Below are positions 52,504 to 61,938 of a stretch of 64,000 nucleotides of DNA, one piece after another; position 1 is the stretch's first letter; each line of letters opens with the position of its first letter. A program made the position numbers and the translations under genes. Below the pieces are notes generated by a model. It did no database searches and was not told the origin of the DNA. It saw nothing but the letters and a program-made list of their open reading frames with translations. This stretch comes from Malachius bipustulatus. Taxonomy: Eukaryota; Arthropoda; Insecta; Coleoptera; Melyridae. Location: the NCBI GenBank assembly GCA_910589415.1, contig OU342630.1, positions 22,601,867 through 22,665,866 on the forward strand, read 5' to 3'.

Positions 52504-53844
52504 ATGTCAGGTACTGAAAGAGTAACTATCGTTGAATATAACGAGAACTTAGCACATTCCAGTAACGATCATTTATACGAGCCTGGTCAAGAAATCGCTG
52601 TAAATAGTATTTTAAATCCTTTTATAGAGCAGCCACCTGCTTTACCAAGAAATTTAAATATGCCTGCAACTACCGAAAGCTTAATTAGCGCAGCTAGAAA
52701 TTATGGCGATGTTATTCCCACTTTCAATGGTGATCAGAACACGTTAGAAGTTTTCATTACTCGTGTAGAAAAATTTCATGCTAAATATGCCAACACAGCC
52801 GATTTAACTTTAAACGATTACTCTTATTGTTTGATTTTAAGTAAATTAAAAGGTCCAGCAGAAACTTTTGCTAGTACAAGATCAGATTTAACTAACTGGA
52901 CACAATTAAAAGATGCGTTACGCACGAAATTTGGTGACCATACCGACAGGTTAACATTATGTCACAAATTCAAATATCTAACTATCAACCCTAGAGAGAG
53001 TCTAGCAGATTTCATAGAGCGCATCAAATCAGTACAAACTCAATTAGACATTAAAACCCAATCAGACACAGCATTATCAGCCGCTGAAAAAGCTGTACAT
53101 GTTCGAATTAACGAACAAACCGCATTAGAAGTACTTTACAACAATTGTCCCCCATTATTGCAAACAATTCTTGAAGTCAAAGAATTGGATACCATTGCAG
53201 CAGCTACCCCTGTAGTTATAAAATTTTTGGCTAAGCACGGTCCTAACCAAATTAATAAAATTAACAACAGTCGCAATTTTAGCTCTGAAGCACAAACATC
53301 AGCATCCAATGGTCCTAACAAACAAATTCATAATTTTCAAAATAACTATCAAAGACAATTTCAGAGACCCCAAAGACCTAATGTGTCTAATTTTAATAAT
53401 TTTCCACCTCGACAACCTGTATTTCAGTCGACCTATCCAAATACAAGTCGTCCAAATACTCAAAATACGAATCACCCAAATCAACATCAAAATTCCCAAA
53501 ACAGACCTTTTGCACCTCGCCCAGGTCAACCGAGTTTTAGTGGAATAAATAGGACTAATAATTCCCCAAACTTAAGACCAAGTCCATATAGGAATCATCC
53601 TAATTTTCAATCTCCACAATTTCGCACTTGGAGAGCTCCGCAAATCAATTTTAATGAGATAGAGCCCAATTTAGGAGAATCCGACCCTTTAATCGAAAAC
53701 ACGTATCCAGAATATGACATGGATAACTATCCCGATTATAATGAAATTTGTTATCACACAGATTCCCAAAACGTGCCCGAAGCTGACGAAATTCCAGTAG
53801 AACCACCAGAAAATTTTCGTTTACCGGCCTCGGAAAACAAATAA
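52504..53844 (+). CDS. Errantivirus-type Gag
   Basis: 446 codons from the ATG at 52504. Residues about 60-255 form the capsid-like region: PTFNGDQNTLEVFITRVEKF, LILSKLKGPAETFA, WTQLKDALRTKFGDH, LADFIERIKSVQTQLD and LYNNCPPLLQTIL. The C-terminal 180 residues are rich in Asn, Pro, Gln and Arg (NFQNNYQRQFQRPQRPN-type), with an acidic end; there is no CCHC knuckle, as usual for errantivirus Gag. The frame is intact. A heptamer AAATTTT at 53811-53817 in the -1 slip register precedes the stop at 53842-53844, and pol lies in the -1 frame. Confidence 0.85.
   Translation: MSGTERVTIVEYNENLAHSSNDHLYEPGQEIAVNSILNPFIEQPPALPRNLNMPATTESLISAARNYGDVIPTFNGDQNTLEVFITRVEKFHAKYANTADLTLNDYSYCLILSKLKGPAETFASTRSDLTNWTQLKDALRTKFGDHTDRLTLCHKFKYLTINPRESLADFIERIKSVQTQLDIKTQSDTALSAAEKAVHVRINEQTALEVLYNNCPPLLQTILEVKELDTIAAATPVVIKFLAKHGPNQINKINNSRNFSSEAQTSASNGPNKQIHNFQNNYQRQFQRPQRPNVSNFNNFPPRQPVFQSTYPNTSRPNTQNTNHPNQHQNSQNRPFAPRPGQPSFSGINRTNNSPNLRPSPYRNHPNFQSPQFRTWRAPQINFNEIEPNLGESDPLIENTYPEYDMDNYPDYNEICYHTDSQNVPEADEIPVEPPENFRLPASENK
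53811..53817 (+). promoter_or_regulatory. Candidate -1 ribosomal slip site (AAATTTT), gag-pol
   Basis: Gag codons GAA AAT TTT give A AAT TTT in the X XXY YYZ pattern. The protease active site at 53916 lies in the -1 frame and upstream of any ATG of that frame, so a frameshift is required for pol. Confidence 0.5.
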
Positions 53845-56228
53845 TCGAAACCAATCATAACATCATTTCTTCAAGCCTACCCTATTTAGAAATTAACGGT
53901 TTAAAAATTTTAATAGATTCAGGAGCAACTAATTCGCTCATGTCACCCAAAATTGCTAAAAAATACTTTCCAAATCAAATATTTGACGAAAAGTTTACAA
54001 TCAAAACAATTTACAATCAATCGGAACATAATAAAGTAGTTATCGCAGATTTCCTCCTGCCTGGACAACCTTTGAAATTTTATGTAATTAATTTTCATGA
54101 ACACTTCGACCTCTTGCTAGGAACGCAAACGTTAGAAGAATTAAACATGGTATTAAATTACAATTCAGGTACTATTTTTCTCAACGGTATAGAATATGAT
54201 TTATGTAGGTATGAACCAGCTGCATTAAATTATTTTCAAACTCAGATTACTCCTGAACAGAGTGATGTAATTATACCTGTGACCATCAGAAAAGGAACTG
54301 TATTAATTCCCCAGCAACAACTAGGTCATTATGAGATCCCCGAGAATATAAATACTGCTGATAATTTTAAAGTTAAAGTTCCATTAATACGAAATAAAGA
54401 TAATCAAAACCGAATTTTATCATTATCAAAACCAATTCTTGCGCATCACATTGATCTCAAAAATGTCGATGTATGCTATGCGAAAGGAAACTTTGAAAAT
54501 TTTGATAATTTTTATGAAAGTCTAAATAATAAATTGAATCATTTGACAACTAATGATAAAACAATAATTTTTAATAAGGTTAAAGATTATGTAGACGTAT
54601 TTTACCACGAAAGTGACAAGCTTACCTTCTCTTCAATTGTCAAGCATAAGATTCCGCTTTCATCTGAAATCCCTATTTTCACCAAATCATATAGATTTCC
54701 CCAATGTCAAAAGACTGAAATTAATCGACAGGTAGATGAACTTTTGGAGCATAATATCATCACCCAGAGTAGTTCACCTTACTCTGCCCCAGTCTTTTTA
54801 GTACCAAAAAAGGAAAATAGTGACGGTAAAAAGCAATGGCGCATGGTCGTCGATTTCAGAAAACTGAATGAGGTAACGATAGAGGACAAATATCCTCTCC
54901 CGAATATCAATAATATCCTTGATATATTAGGTATGTCCAAATTATTTTCCAAAATTGACCTTAAGTCCGGCTATCATCAAATCGAAATTCACGAGAGCGA
55001 TAGGCATAAAACTGCGTTCTCAACGGAGGACGGACATTTCGAGTTTTTGCGTATGCCGTTTGGTTTACGTAATGCACCGGCATGTTTTGCTCGTGTTATG
55101 AACGAAATTTTAAAAGGTCTTCTTAATAAAATATGTTTAGTCTATTTAGACGATGTAATAATATTAGGAAAATCATTCGAAGAGCACCTAACAAACATAC
55201 AAAAGGTTCTCGAAAGACTCCGCGAATTTAATTTTAAAATTCAGTTGGAAAAGTCAGATTTCTTCCTAACAGAAATTGAATATTTAGGACATATAGTCAC
55301 AACCCAAGGAATTAAACCAAATCCAAAATTAATTGAGAAAATCAAGAAATTACCCCTTCCAACAACTACGAAAGGTATTAAAAGCTTTCTAGGTCTATCC
55401 GGTTACTATAGAAAATTTATCAAAAATTATGCCACCATAGCTAAACCCCTGACCGATTGTTTAAAGAAAGCAGCTAAAATCGAACACACACCCAAATTTA
55501 TCGAATCATTTGAAACGATTAAGAAGTTACTATGTAACGAGCCCATTTTATCATACCCAAATTTTGAACAACAATTTATCCTAACCACGGACGCATCAAA
55601 TTTTGGATTAGGGGCAGTGCTCTCACAAGGCCCAATTGGCGCCGATAAGCCTATTGCGTATATCTCAAGAACACTGAGTAAGCACGAAAAGAATTATTAT
55701 ACTTCCGAAAAAGAATGCCTTGCGATCATCTGGGCTGTTCAACAATTTAGGCCCTACCTTTACGGAAATAAATTTTTAATTCTCTCCGATCATAAGCCTC
55801 TCCAATGGCTATTTAATTTTAAAGAACCAACTTCAAAACTGGTAAGATGGCGATTAAAATTAATGGAGTACGACTATGAAATAAGATATAAAAAAGGCAA
55901 ACTTAACAGTAATGCAGATTTTTTATCACGCTTAGAAGCATACCCTGTAAATATTGACGAAACACCTGATAATTTATTATCATTATTCGCTCAACCAGGT
56001 GATATTGCTGAACGACCTACCACCGAGTTAGATGACCTTACTGACATAGATTCATTACTCCAACAAAACGAAGACAAAAGTAAAATTAAAGTATTATCAG
56101 ACATACAAATTAAACCCCCAGCTTCTGATAAGACCAACAAAACCAACATTAATTCTGAAAATATTCAAAAGAATATAGAAAACGATGAGACTACCATTCA
56201 TTCACAAAATAACGATATCCATGGATAA
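53818..56228 (+). CDS. Errantivirus-type Pol lacking integrase (PR-RT-RNase H)
   Basis: The -1 frame is open from the slip site. The protease active site IDSGATNS is at 53913-53936, before the first ATG (53940), so that ATG is not the start. RT motifs: YRFPQCQK, WRMVVDFRKLNE, KIDLKSGYHQIEI, MPFGLRNAPACFAR and YLDD at 55143-55154. RNase H: TTDASNFGLGAVLSQ, KECLAIIWAVQQF and LSDHKPLQWL; then RWRLKLMEYDYEIRY and NADFLSRLE close the domain near 55935. About 90 further residues (acidic, Asn/Thr-rich) lead to two TAA codons at 56226-56231. No His-His-Cys-Cys zinc region or D-D-E core follows anywhere in the element, so integrase is missing. Without it, integration needs a helper. Confidence 0.85.
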
Positions 56229-56231
56229 TAA

Positions 56232-56437
56232 CAAAATCCATTTAAAAAACAACTAATCTTAACTTTTGGTAAAGAACCCAAAATTAAAAGTCCCCCTTTG
56301 TACAAACACGTAAAATTAAAAAGGACTTTAAGATAAACATAAAAACTACCAAAGGCAGAACTAATAATAAACCAAGAAAACGTAATAAATCATTACCAAT
56401 AAACAATTGTCACTCAATCAACATTTGATTAAACAAT
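56232..56437 (+). other. Deletion junction region between pol and env
   Basis: About 200 bases with pol-like coding remnants for a short way (NPFKKQLILTFGKEPK after the stops) and then stop-rich DNA. In complete errantiviruses the whole integrase and the first part of env lie between these points; here they are absent. Confidence 0.6.
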
Positions 56438-57553
56438 ATGAGGAAACTATTAAAAATATGTCAACCAACTTGGAGTGAGGATCAACAATTCATTAATACT
56501 TTAATGTTATTTAGAATCAGTCTATTAGACTTGTCGCACGTGATTGAAAATATATTAACAGCAATCAGTTTCGCTTCTCTTAACACCTTACATTTATCGA
56601 TAATTAACGAAAAAGCTATTAATATCATGAAGCTTGAGTTATCAAAATACCAAGATCCAAAGAATTATTATTCTTATGATAATGTATTATTCACTAGAAC
56701 AATTCTAGTAGATTATTATGTAACAGAAGATCATGCTGTATTTCTTTTACACGCACCTCTAATTGATCCCAAGACCTATGATTTGTATCATTTATATTCC
56801 ATTCCAACTCCCGAACTTACAACAATCATTCCCCCAACCTCATATGTGGCAATGACAGAAGACAACATTTATTATCTAAAGAAGAGATGCTCGAAGATTC
56901 AACAAGAATACTTCTGTAGAACTTCCGATATAGAAAGGAACTACCAGCTTGATACTTGCATTCGAAACATCCTTCGTGTCAAGGAAAATCCACAGTGTCT
57001 ACACGTCAAAGTCGAAATTACCGACGTCCTTGTAGAAACAATTAGTGACCAGAAGTACCTCATAATATCTCCAATCGACACCTTGGTACATGAAAAGTGC
57101 GGTAGTGAGGAAGTGCATCGACTTAAAGGAACATATTTAGTGAATGTACCCTATTCGTGTAAATTCATTACTAAGCAATTTGAATACGCGAATTTAGAAG
57201 GAACAATATCTGAAGAACCTGTTTACTTACCCCCGATAAATCAAAACATCTCAAATGTAAAACCGATTCAACTGAATCTGAAATCATTTAATTTAGATCA
57301 ATTGTCTAAACTTACGCTAGATCAGGAAAATCTTGAGCCAATCTCAATACTTTCTAGTAACCACATTTGGTCCCATTCTAATTTACCAATTTTATGTTTG
57401 ATTGCATTAATTATTATAATTATTGTTCTCTTTAAATATAACAGGGAAATTTTAACCAAATGTCGAAGCCTAAGTAATAAAAGCAAACAGAATGTTTACG
57501 ATGATGTTGAAATGCACCAAGCATTTCCAACTCCTACTAGACGTAATAATTAA
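56438..57553 (+). pseudogene. Env fragment, errantivirus F-like type
   Basis: 371 codons from an ATG at 56438; a stop at 56426-56428 closes the frame upstream. It matches the downstream part of errantivirus Env, which is related to baculovirus F proteins: a helical block (FRISLLDLSHVIENILTAIS), Cys-containing central region, and near the C terminus a hydrophobic membrane anchor (about residues 311-332, LPILCLIALIIIIIVLFKY) followed by a ~39-residue cytoplasmic tail. It has no signal peptide, and the N-terminal region where a complete Env carries its cleavage site and fusion peptide is missing, so it cannot act as an entry protein. It looks like an in-place deletion remnant. No splice acceptor was identified. 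Confidence 0.75.
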
Positions 57554-57743
57554 CATTTAAGGAAATAATTTGTATTTTTAATTTCAATTTTGTACTGAAC
57601 AACTACAAGATTTTAATTGTTTATTTTTATTATAATAACATTATACTTAATATCATTTATGTTTATGAACTAATTACTTATGTATCTTGTTTACATATAT
57701 TTGTATTTACGAACGTCGACTTTGTTCATCCCCAAAGTCTCCT

Positions 57744-57757
57744 CTTAAGGGCGGAAG
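57744..57757 (+). promoter_or_regulatory. Polypurine tract of errantivirus-type element
   Basis: CTTAAGGGCGGAAG immediately before the 3' LTR. Confidence 0.6.
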
Positions 57758-58002
57758 AGTTATATAGCCATAAGAGCTGACTACCTATGAAATATAATCT
57801 TTATTACTGTAATTAGCAAATGCTGAATTAACATGTATTATTTCTTTCGAGACTTGAACAGAGTTGAACGCTCACTATTTGTCTGGTATTCGTCCCGCAC
57901 AGTCGCGTACTTGGCGGATAGTCCGATATGCAATAAAGAGTCGAATAATAAGTTTTTGAGTTTTCTTTTAAAAACAGAATTTCGGCTCTACGTATCGTAA
58001 CT
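57758..58002 (+). repeat. 3' LTR of errantivirus-type element
   Basis: 245 bp, identical by eye to 51391-51635; followed by CGCA. Confidence 0.92.
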
Positions 58003-58258
58003 CGCAGCGATTGGAACCAGTTTCGTTCCGTTTCAAAACGCAGCGTTTCAGCGACGCAATGATGACGTCACAATCGAACCCGGTGCGTGTCGGTTTGAAA
58101 CGGATTTAAATTTCGGTTTGAACCGCATTTTGATCCCGGACAACTGTCATTAATGTCAATATTGTCAATTGTGGCTTTTTTTTTAATTGGTAGCCCCTTT
58201 TTATTTGCATTCCTTACCTGTAAAATACTTATCTAGATATGCATTTGCATTCCTATTT

Positions 58259-59200
58259 CCCATACAGCACAAGAATGTTCTATGCACATTCATAGAATAT
58301 TTCCGAAGAATATTTGAATGTTCTAAGAATGTACTCAAATGATGATTGGAATATTCTAGGAACGTTCTATGAACATGCAAAGTAGACTGTTTTAGATATT
58401 CTTAGAACGTTCTCAGAACATAACAAAGAATGTTCATAGAATATTTTGAGCACATAAAAAGAATGTTCATAGAATATTTTGAGAACATAAAAAGAATGTT
58501 CAATTGTATATTCTGGGTATATTCTAAAATCTGTAAAAATGCATTTGGATATTAGGTTAACTTTATTAGGGATTTAGCTTGAAAAACAAGTTCACAATGT
58601 ACCTATTCTTTTATTTTAAAGTAACCTCAACATATAACATAAACATATTATTCATCATATTCATAATGTTCGTTTTGCACCCCTTCTTAGCTTTGGTCTT
58701 GATCACCTAAATTTTATATAGGTAAGACAATAACTTCTACATCTGCTATGGTTTGGCTTTTGTATTTTTGCTACTGCACCTGTAAAGAATAAAAGTTTTT
58801 GGTGAGAATCTCCACCGGAATTCTGGTAATGCGATGTGCGATTTTAACAACAACTATTAATAATTTATTAACCTCAAAGACTTGGTGGCATACCTAGAGA
58901 CACTTTTAGATGTATGTATAGATACTTACCAATTCTCTATTGTTACTGTTTGATGAATCAGAATGAACACATGCAGATTACACATACACGCACAAAAATG
59001 TAAATTATTATAGTATTATTACGATCACAATATTCACAATCAGGAAGACTACCGCTGTTCATCTGGCAGCATTATTGCATTGCACATGCCGCATGGCGCA
59101 TGGCGCATATTGCCAACAAAGGAAAAGGAACTACATAGGTACAATATTTCTAACCTGAGAACATTCTGTGAATGTTTTAAGAATATTTTAATTTTAAGGC
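58259..59200. mobile_element. CCCA-ended element with GAATGTTC palindromic subrepeats
   Basis: Opens CCCATACAGCACAAGAATGTTC at 58259 (first bases shared with 60729), followed to about 58545 by many copies of AGAATGTTC/GAACATTC-like words arranged as short palindromes (AGAACGTTCT, GAATATTC). A few more (GAGAACATTCTGTGAATGTT) occur at about 59155-59180, suggesting the other end, but a clean terminus is not seen. No coding. It is probably a non-autonomous DNA element. Confidence 0.45.
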
Positions 59201-59901
59201 GTGGTTCCGATTTAAAATACTTTGTTTGATTAACAAAGATCTACTATATCTCATTTAATAACTAGGAGGAGTAAACTGCAAAGTATCATTTACACCACTA
59301 AAAGTCACCAGATTAAATCACCAGATTTTTTTTGGCGGCAAATTTGAATTGAAACAATAATTATTAATAAGGAAGATAGGACTTGTTTTCGGTGTAGGAA
59401 GTCTACTTTTCAGGAGAGACTCTACAGCAGTATCACAAATCATTGTGATTTGCATAATATATCAGTATTATAGTGCTGAATGATTTTCTGGATATAAATA
59501 GAATGAAATTGAATAATTTATAGATATTTCGAAGAATATTAAGGATAATAATTATTAACATTCATATTAAATTGATTGAAAGTAGGTACTTTATTTTAGG
59601 CAATACTTATGTGACAAATTTAATGTAACATATAAATAATATATTTTATGTAGGTATGTATTATAATGACACATAACATCGTAGATAAAGTTTTTATTTT
59701 ACATTTAATAATATATAATTTGTGGATAAGTCAATTTTTTCAAACAGTATTATTATAAACAGCATTTTTCAGTTTTTGTAGGACCAGATTCAAAGTGTGT
59801 TGTTGAAATTAAGTTTATCACATACAGCAGTCCCTGTTTGGTCTAAATCCGCACCTTGTTCGATTGGAATATGTTCTTCAATTATTGGTGAAGTACACAT
59901 A
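59201..59901. other. No recognisable feature
   Basis: AT-rich DNA without a gene or clear repeat. Confidence 0.4.
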
Positions 59902-61742
59902 TACAGGGTGTCCCAGACTTAATTGACCAGGCCATATCTCATATACAGGTTGAGATAATCGAGCCGAATAAAAGGCATATTATTATAATTTTTCAAGCTG
60001 TATAACATGACAGCATGAAAACAACCCCCACTCCAACATCCCCTAAGTTGCAGCCCCCACCCTTAAAAAAATGAATAGCACCCTGTATATATTTTTGTAT
60101 ATTCAAAACCAGTATTCGATTCTCTATTCAGATGATTTTTCAGATTCAAAATTGGTTCAGAAATAACCAAGAAAAAGTTCATCAAGGTGGTCATGACTTT
60201 TTATCTTAACTTTACCTGAATGACTTTAGCTGCCAAAATTTATCAATATTTTGGTCATAGTTTTTAATTAGCAGGTCACAGTCATCATTAAGGTTCATGA
60301 TAAAGTGCTTTATCTCTTGTTTTATTTTTTAAAATTTCCCAACAAATCAGAATTATCAAATAAATTGTTTGGACTTTAATTATAATAATAACTATCACCT
60401 GCCTGTTAAAAACTATGAATAAATTTTGACAGCAAAAGTCATCCAGAGAAAGTTAAGATAAAAAGTCATGACCACCTTGATGATCTTTTTCTTGGTTATT
60501 TCTAAACCAATTTTGAATCTGAAAAATCATCTGAATAGAGAATCGAATACTGGTTTTGAATATACAAAAATATATACAGGGTGCTATTCATTTTTTTAAG
60601 GGTGGGGGCTGTAACTTAGGGGATGTTGGAGTGGGGGTTGTTTTCATGCTGTCATGTTATACAGCTTGAAAAATTATAATAATATGCCTTTTATTCGGCT
60701 CGATTATCTCAACCTGTATATGAGATATCCCAAACAGCACAAAGTAGTCCCATGGACGTCCAATGGACATCCCTCTATGTACCAACGGACGTCCATAGGA
60801 CGTCCGTTTTTGTCCTATGGACGTCCATGGGACGTCCACTCAGTGTCCATTTGTCACAACTTTGGACATCCGCAGGATGTCCGTTACCGGACGTCCATAG
60901 GATGTCCGTTATCGGACGTCCATAGGGAGTCCGTTATCGGATGTCCATAGCGAGTCCGTTATCGGATGTCCACAAAGCATTTGCTGATAAATATCTTAGT
61001 GAGGAACAAAAGACAGAAAATATTCGATAAGTCTTGAAATTTAGAGTTTTGAAAAATCCAATAAATGTAGTGATAGGTATTAGGGTATATACGGTAATTT
61101 TCTGTTTTGAAAACAACGTTGATAACGGCTAAAGATACAGGAAAACGACTAGGTACTTACCTACTTATTACGTGTTTCTATCATTAAGTTTTACGTAAAA
61201 TCTGGTAATTTTTATTGAAAAGTTGTTAATTATATTAGTTTATCATAATATTGATAAACTTAATGAAAATATTCGTTTTTGGATATTCACAAACTCTAAA
61301 AATTAAAGATTCATCGAATTTCTTTCTTTTGTTCAATGTATAATGCAGATGTCTCTCATCTTCACGCTAACAGTCTTGAGTTTGATGGGAATGGCGGAAG
61401 TCTTTCCTTGGGACGAATTAATGTATAATGTAGGACTGTGCATGGATTGTATGATAGTGGAAGAATGGAAGATGGGGTGGTTAGCGCGTGCGTGCGCACT
61501 TGTGCTGCTATTCTCTTCCTGTCTGCGACAGCACGTCATGCGCAATAGTCAAAAATAACTCGATGGACGTCCAATGGACGTACTTTTGTGGACGTACATA
61601 GGAAGTCCGTGCGGAGAAGTCCGTAGGACGTCCATTTATTGTCCATGGACCAATGGACGTATAATGGATACTCAACGGACGTCCATAGGACACTCGGTGC
61701 TATCTGGGATGGCCTGGTCAATTAAGTCTGGGACACCCTGTA
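59902..61742. mobile_element. Foldback element with TACAGGGTGTCCC ends
   Basis: The left arm (59902 to about 60265) is the inverted copy of the right arm (about 60400-60728 plus 61709-61742), from TACAGGGTGTCCCAGACTTA at the edge through GGTGGTCATGACTTTTTATC further in; the loop is about 130 bp. The right arm is interrupted by the element at 60729-61708. No coding. Confidence 0.8.
60729..61708. mobile_element. CCCA-ended element with GGACGTCC palindromic subrepeats
   Basis: Starts CCCAAACAGCAC and ends GTGCTATCTGGG (inverted ends with two mismatches). About 230 bp at the left and 150 bp at the right are packed with the palindrome GGACGTCC and variants (GGATGTCC, GGACATCC) spaced by 3-10 bp. 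The middle, about 60980-61555, is unrelated unique DNA with no supported gene. AT at 60727-60728 and 61709-61710 is a 2-bp target duplication, shown by the uninterrupted opposite arm of the foldback, which has a single AT at that place. It is a 980-bp non-autonomous element. Confidence 0.7.
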
Positions 61743-61938
61743 GAGTAGTTTTTCCAAAATCTTGTAGGTGACACTCTTTTCTTCCCGTTTCTTTGGAGGA
61801 GACATCCTCTCACTTGTACTTGATGTAGGATTATCCATAATGGCACTTGAAACCGTTTGCAGGATGAAAATGGGAAGCCAAAAATAATTTCAAAATTCTG
61901 AAAAGGATGTCTGTTCTCTAAAAAGAACTGAATGGGCT
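61743..61938. other. Short unassigned spacer
   Basis: Nothing recognised between the foldback and the LTR copy. Confidence 0.4.

Larger units (their letters stand above)
51391..58002 (+). mobile_element. Errantivirus-type element lacking integrase
   Basis: 6612 bp, LTRs 51391-51635 and 57758-58002 (245 bp, identical by eye, AGTTA...TAACT), target duplication CGCA at 51387-51390 and 58003-58006. Order: tRNA-Ser primer site, leader with six 29-30-bp repeats, gag, PR-RT-RNase H, then directly an env fragment. The integrase region and the env N-terminal region are gone. LTR ends, primer and env are as in insect errantiviruses (gypsy group). The identical LTRs show that this deleted form moved recently. 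Confidence 0.92.

Noticed and set aside
56229..57553. Hidden integrase in another frame downstream of errantivirus pol
   Set aside because: I looked for the His/Cys zinc region and D-D-E residues between RNase H and env and found none; the space is too short.
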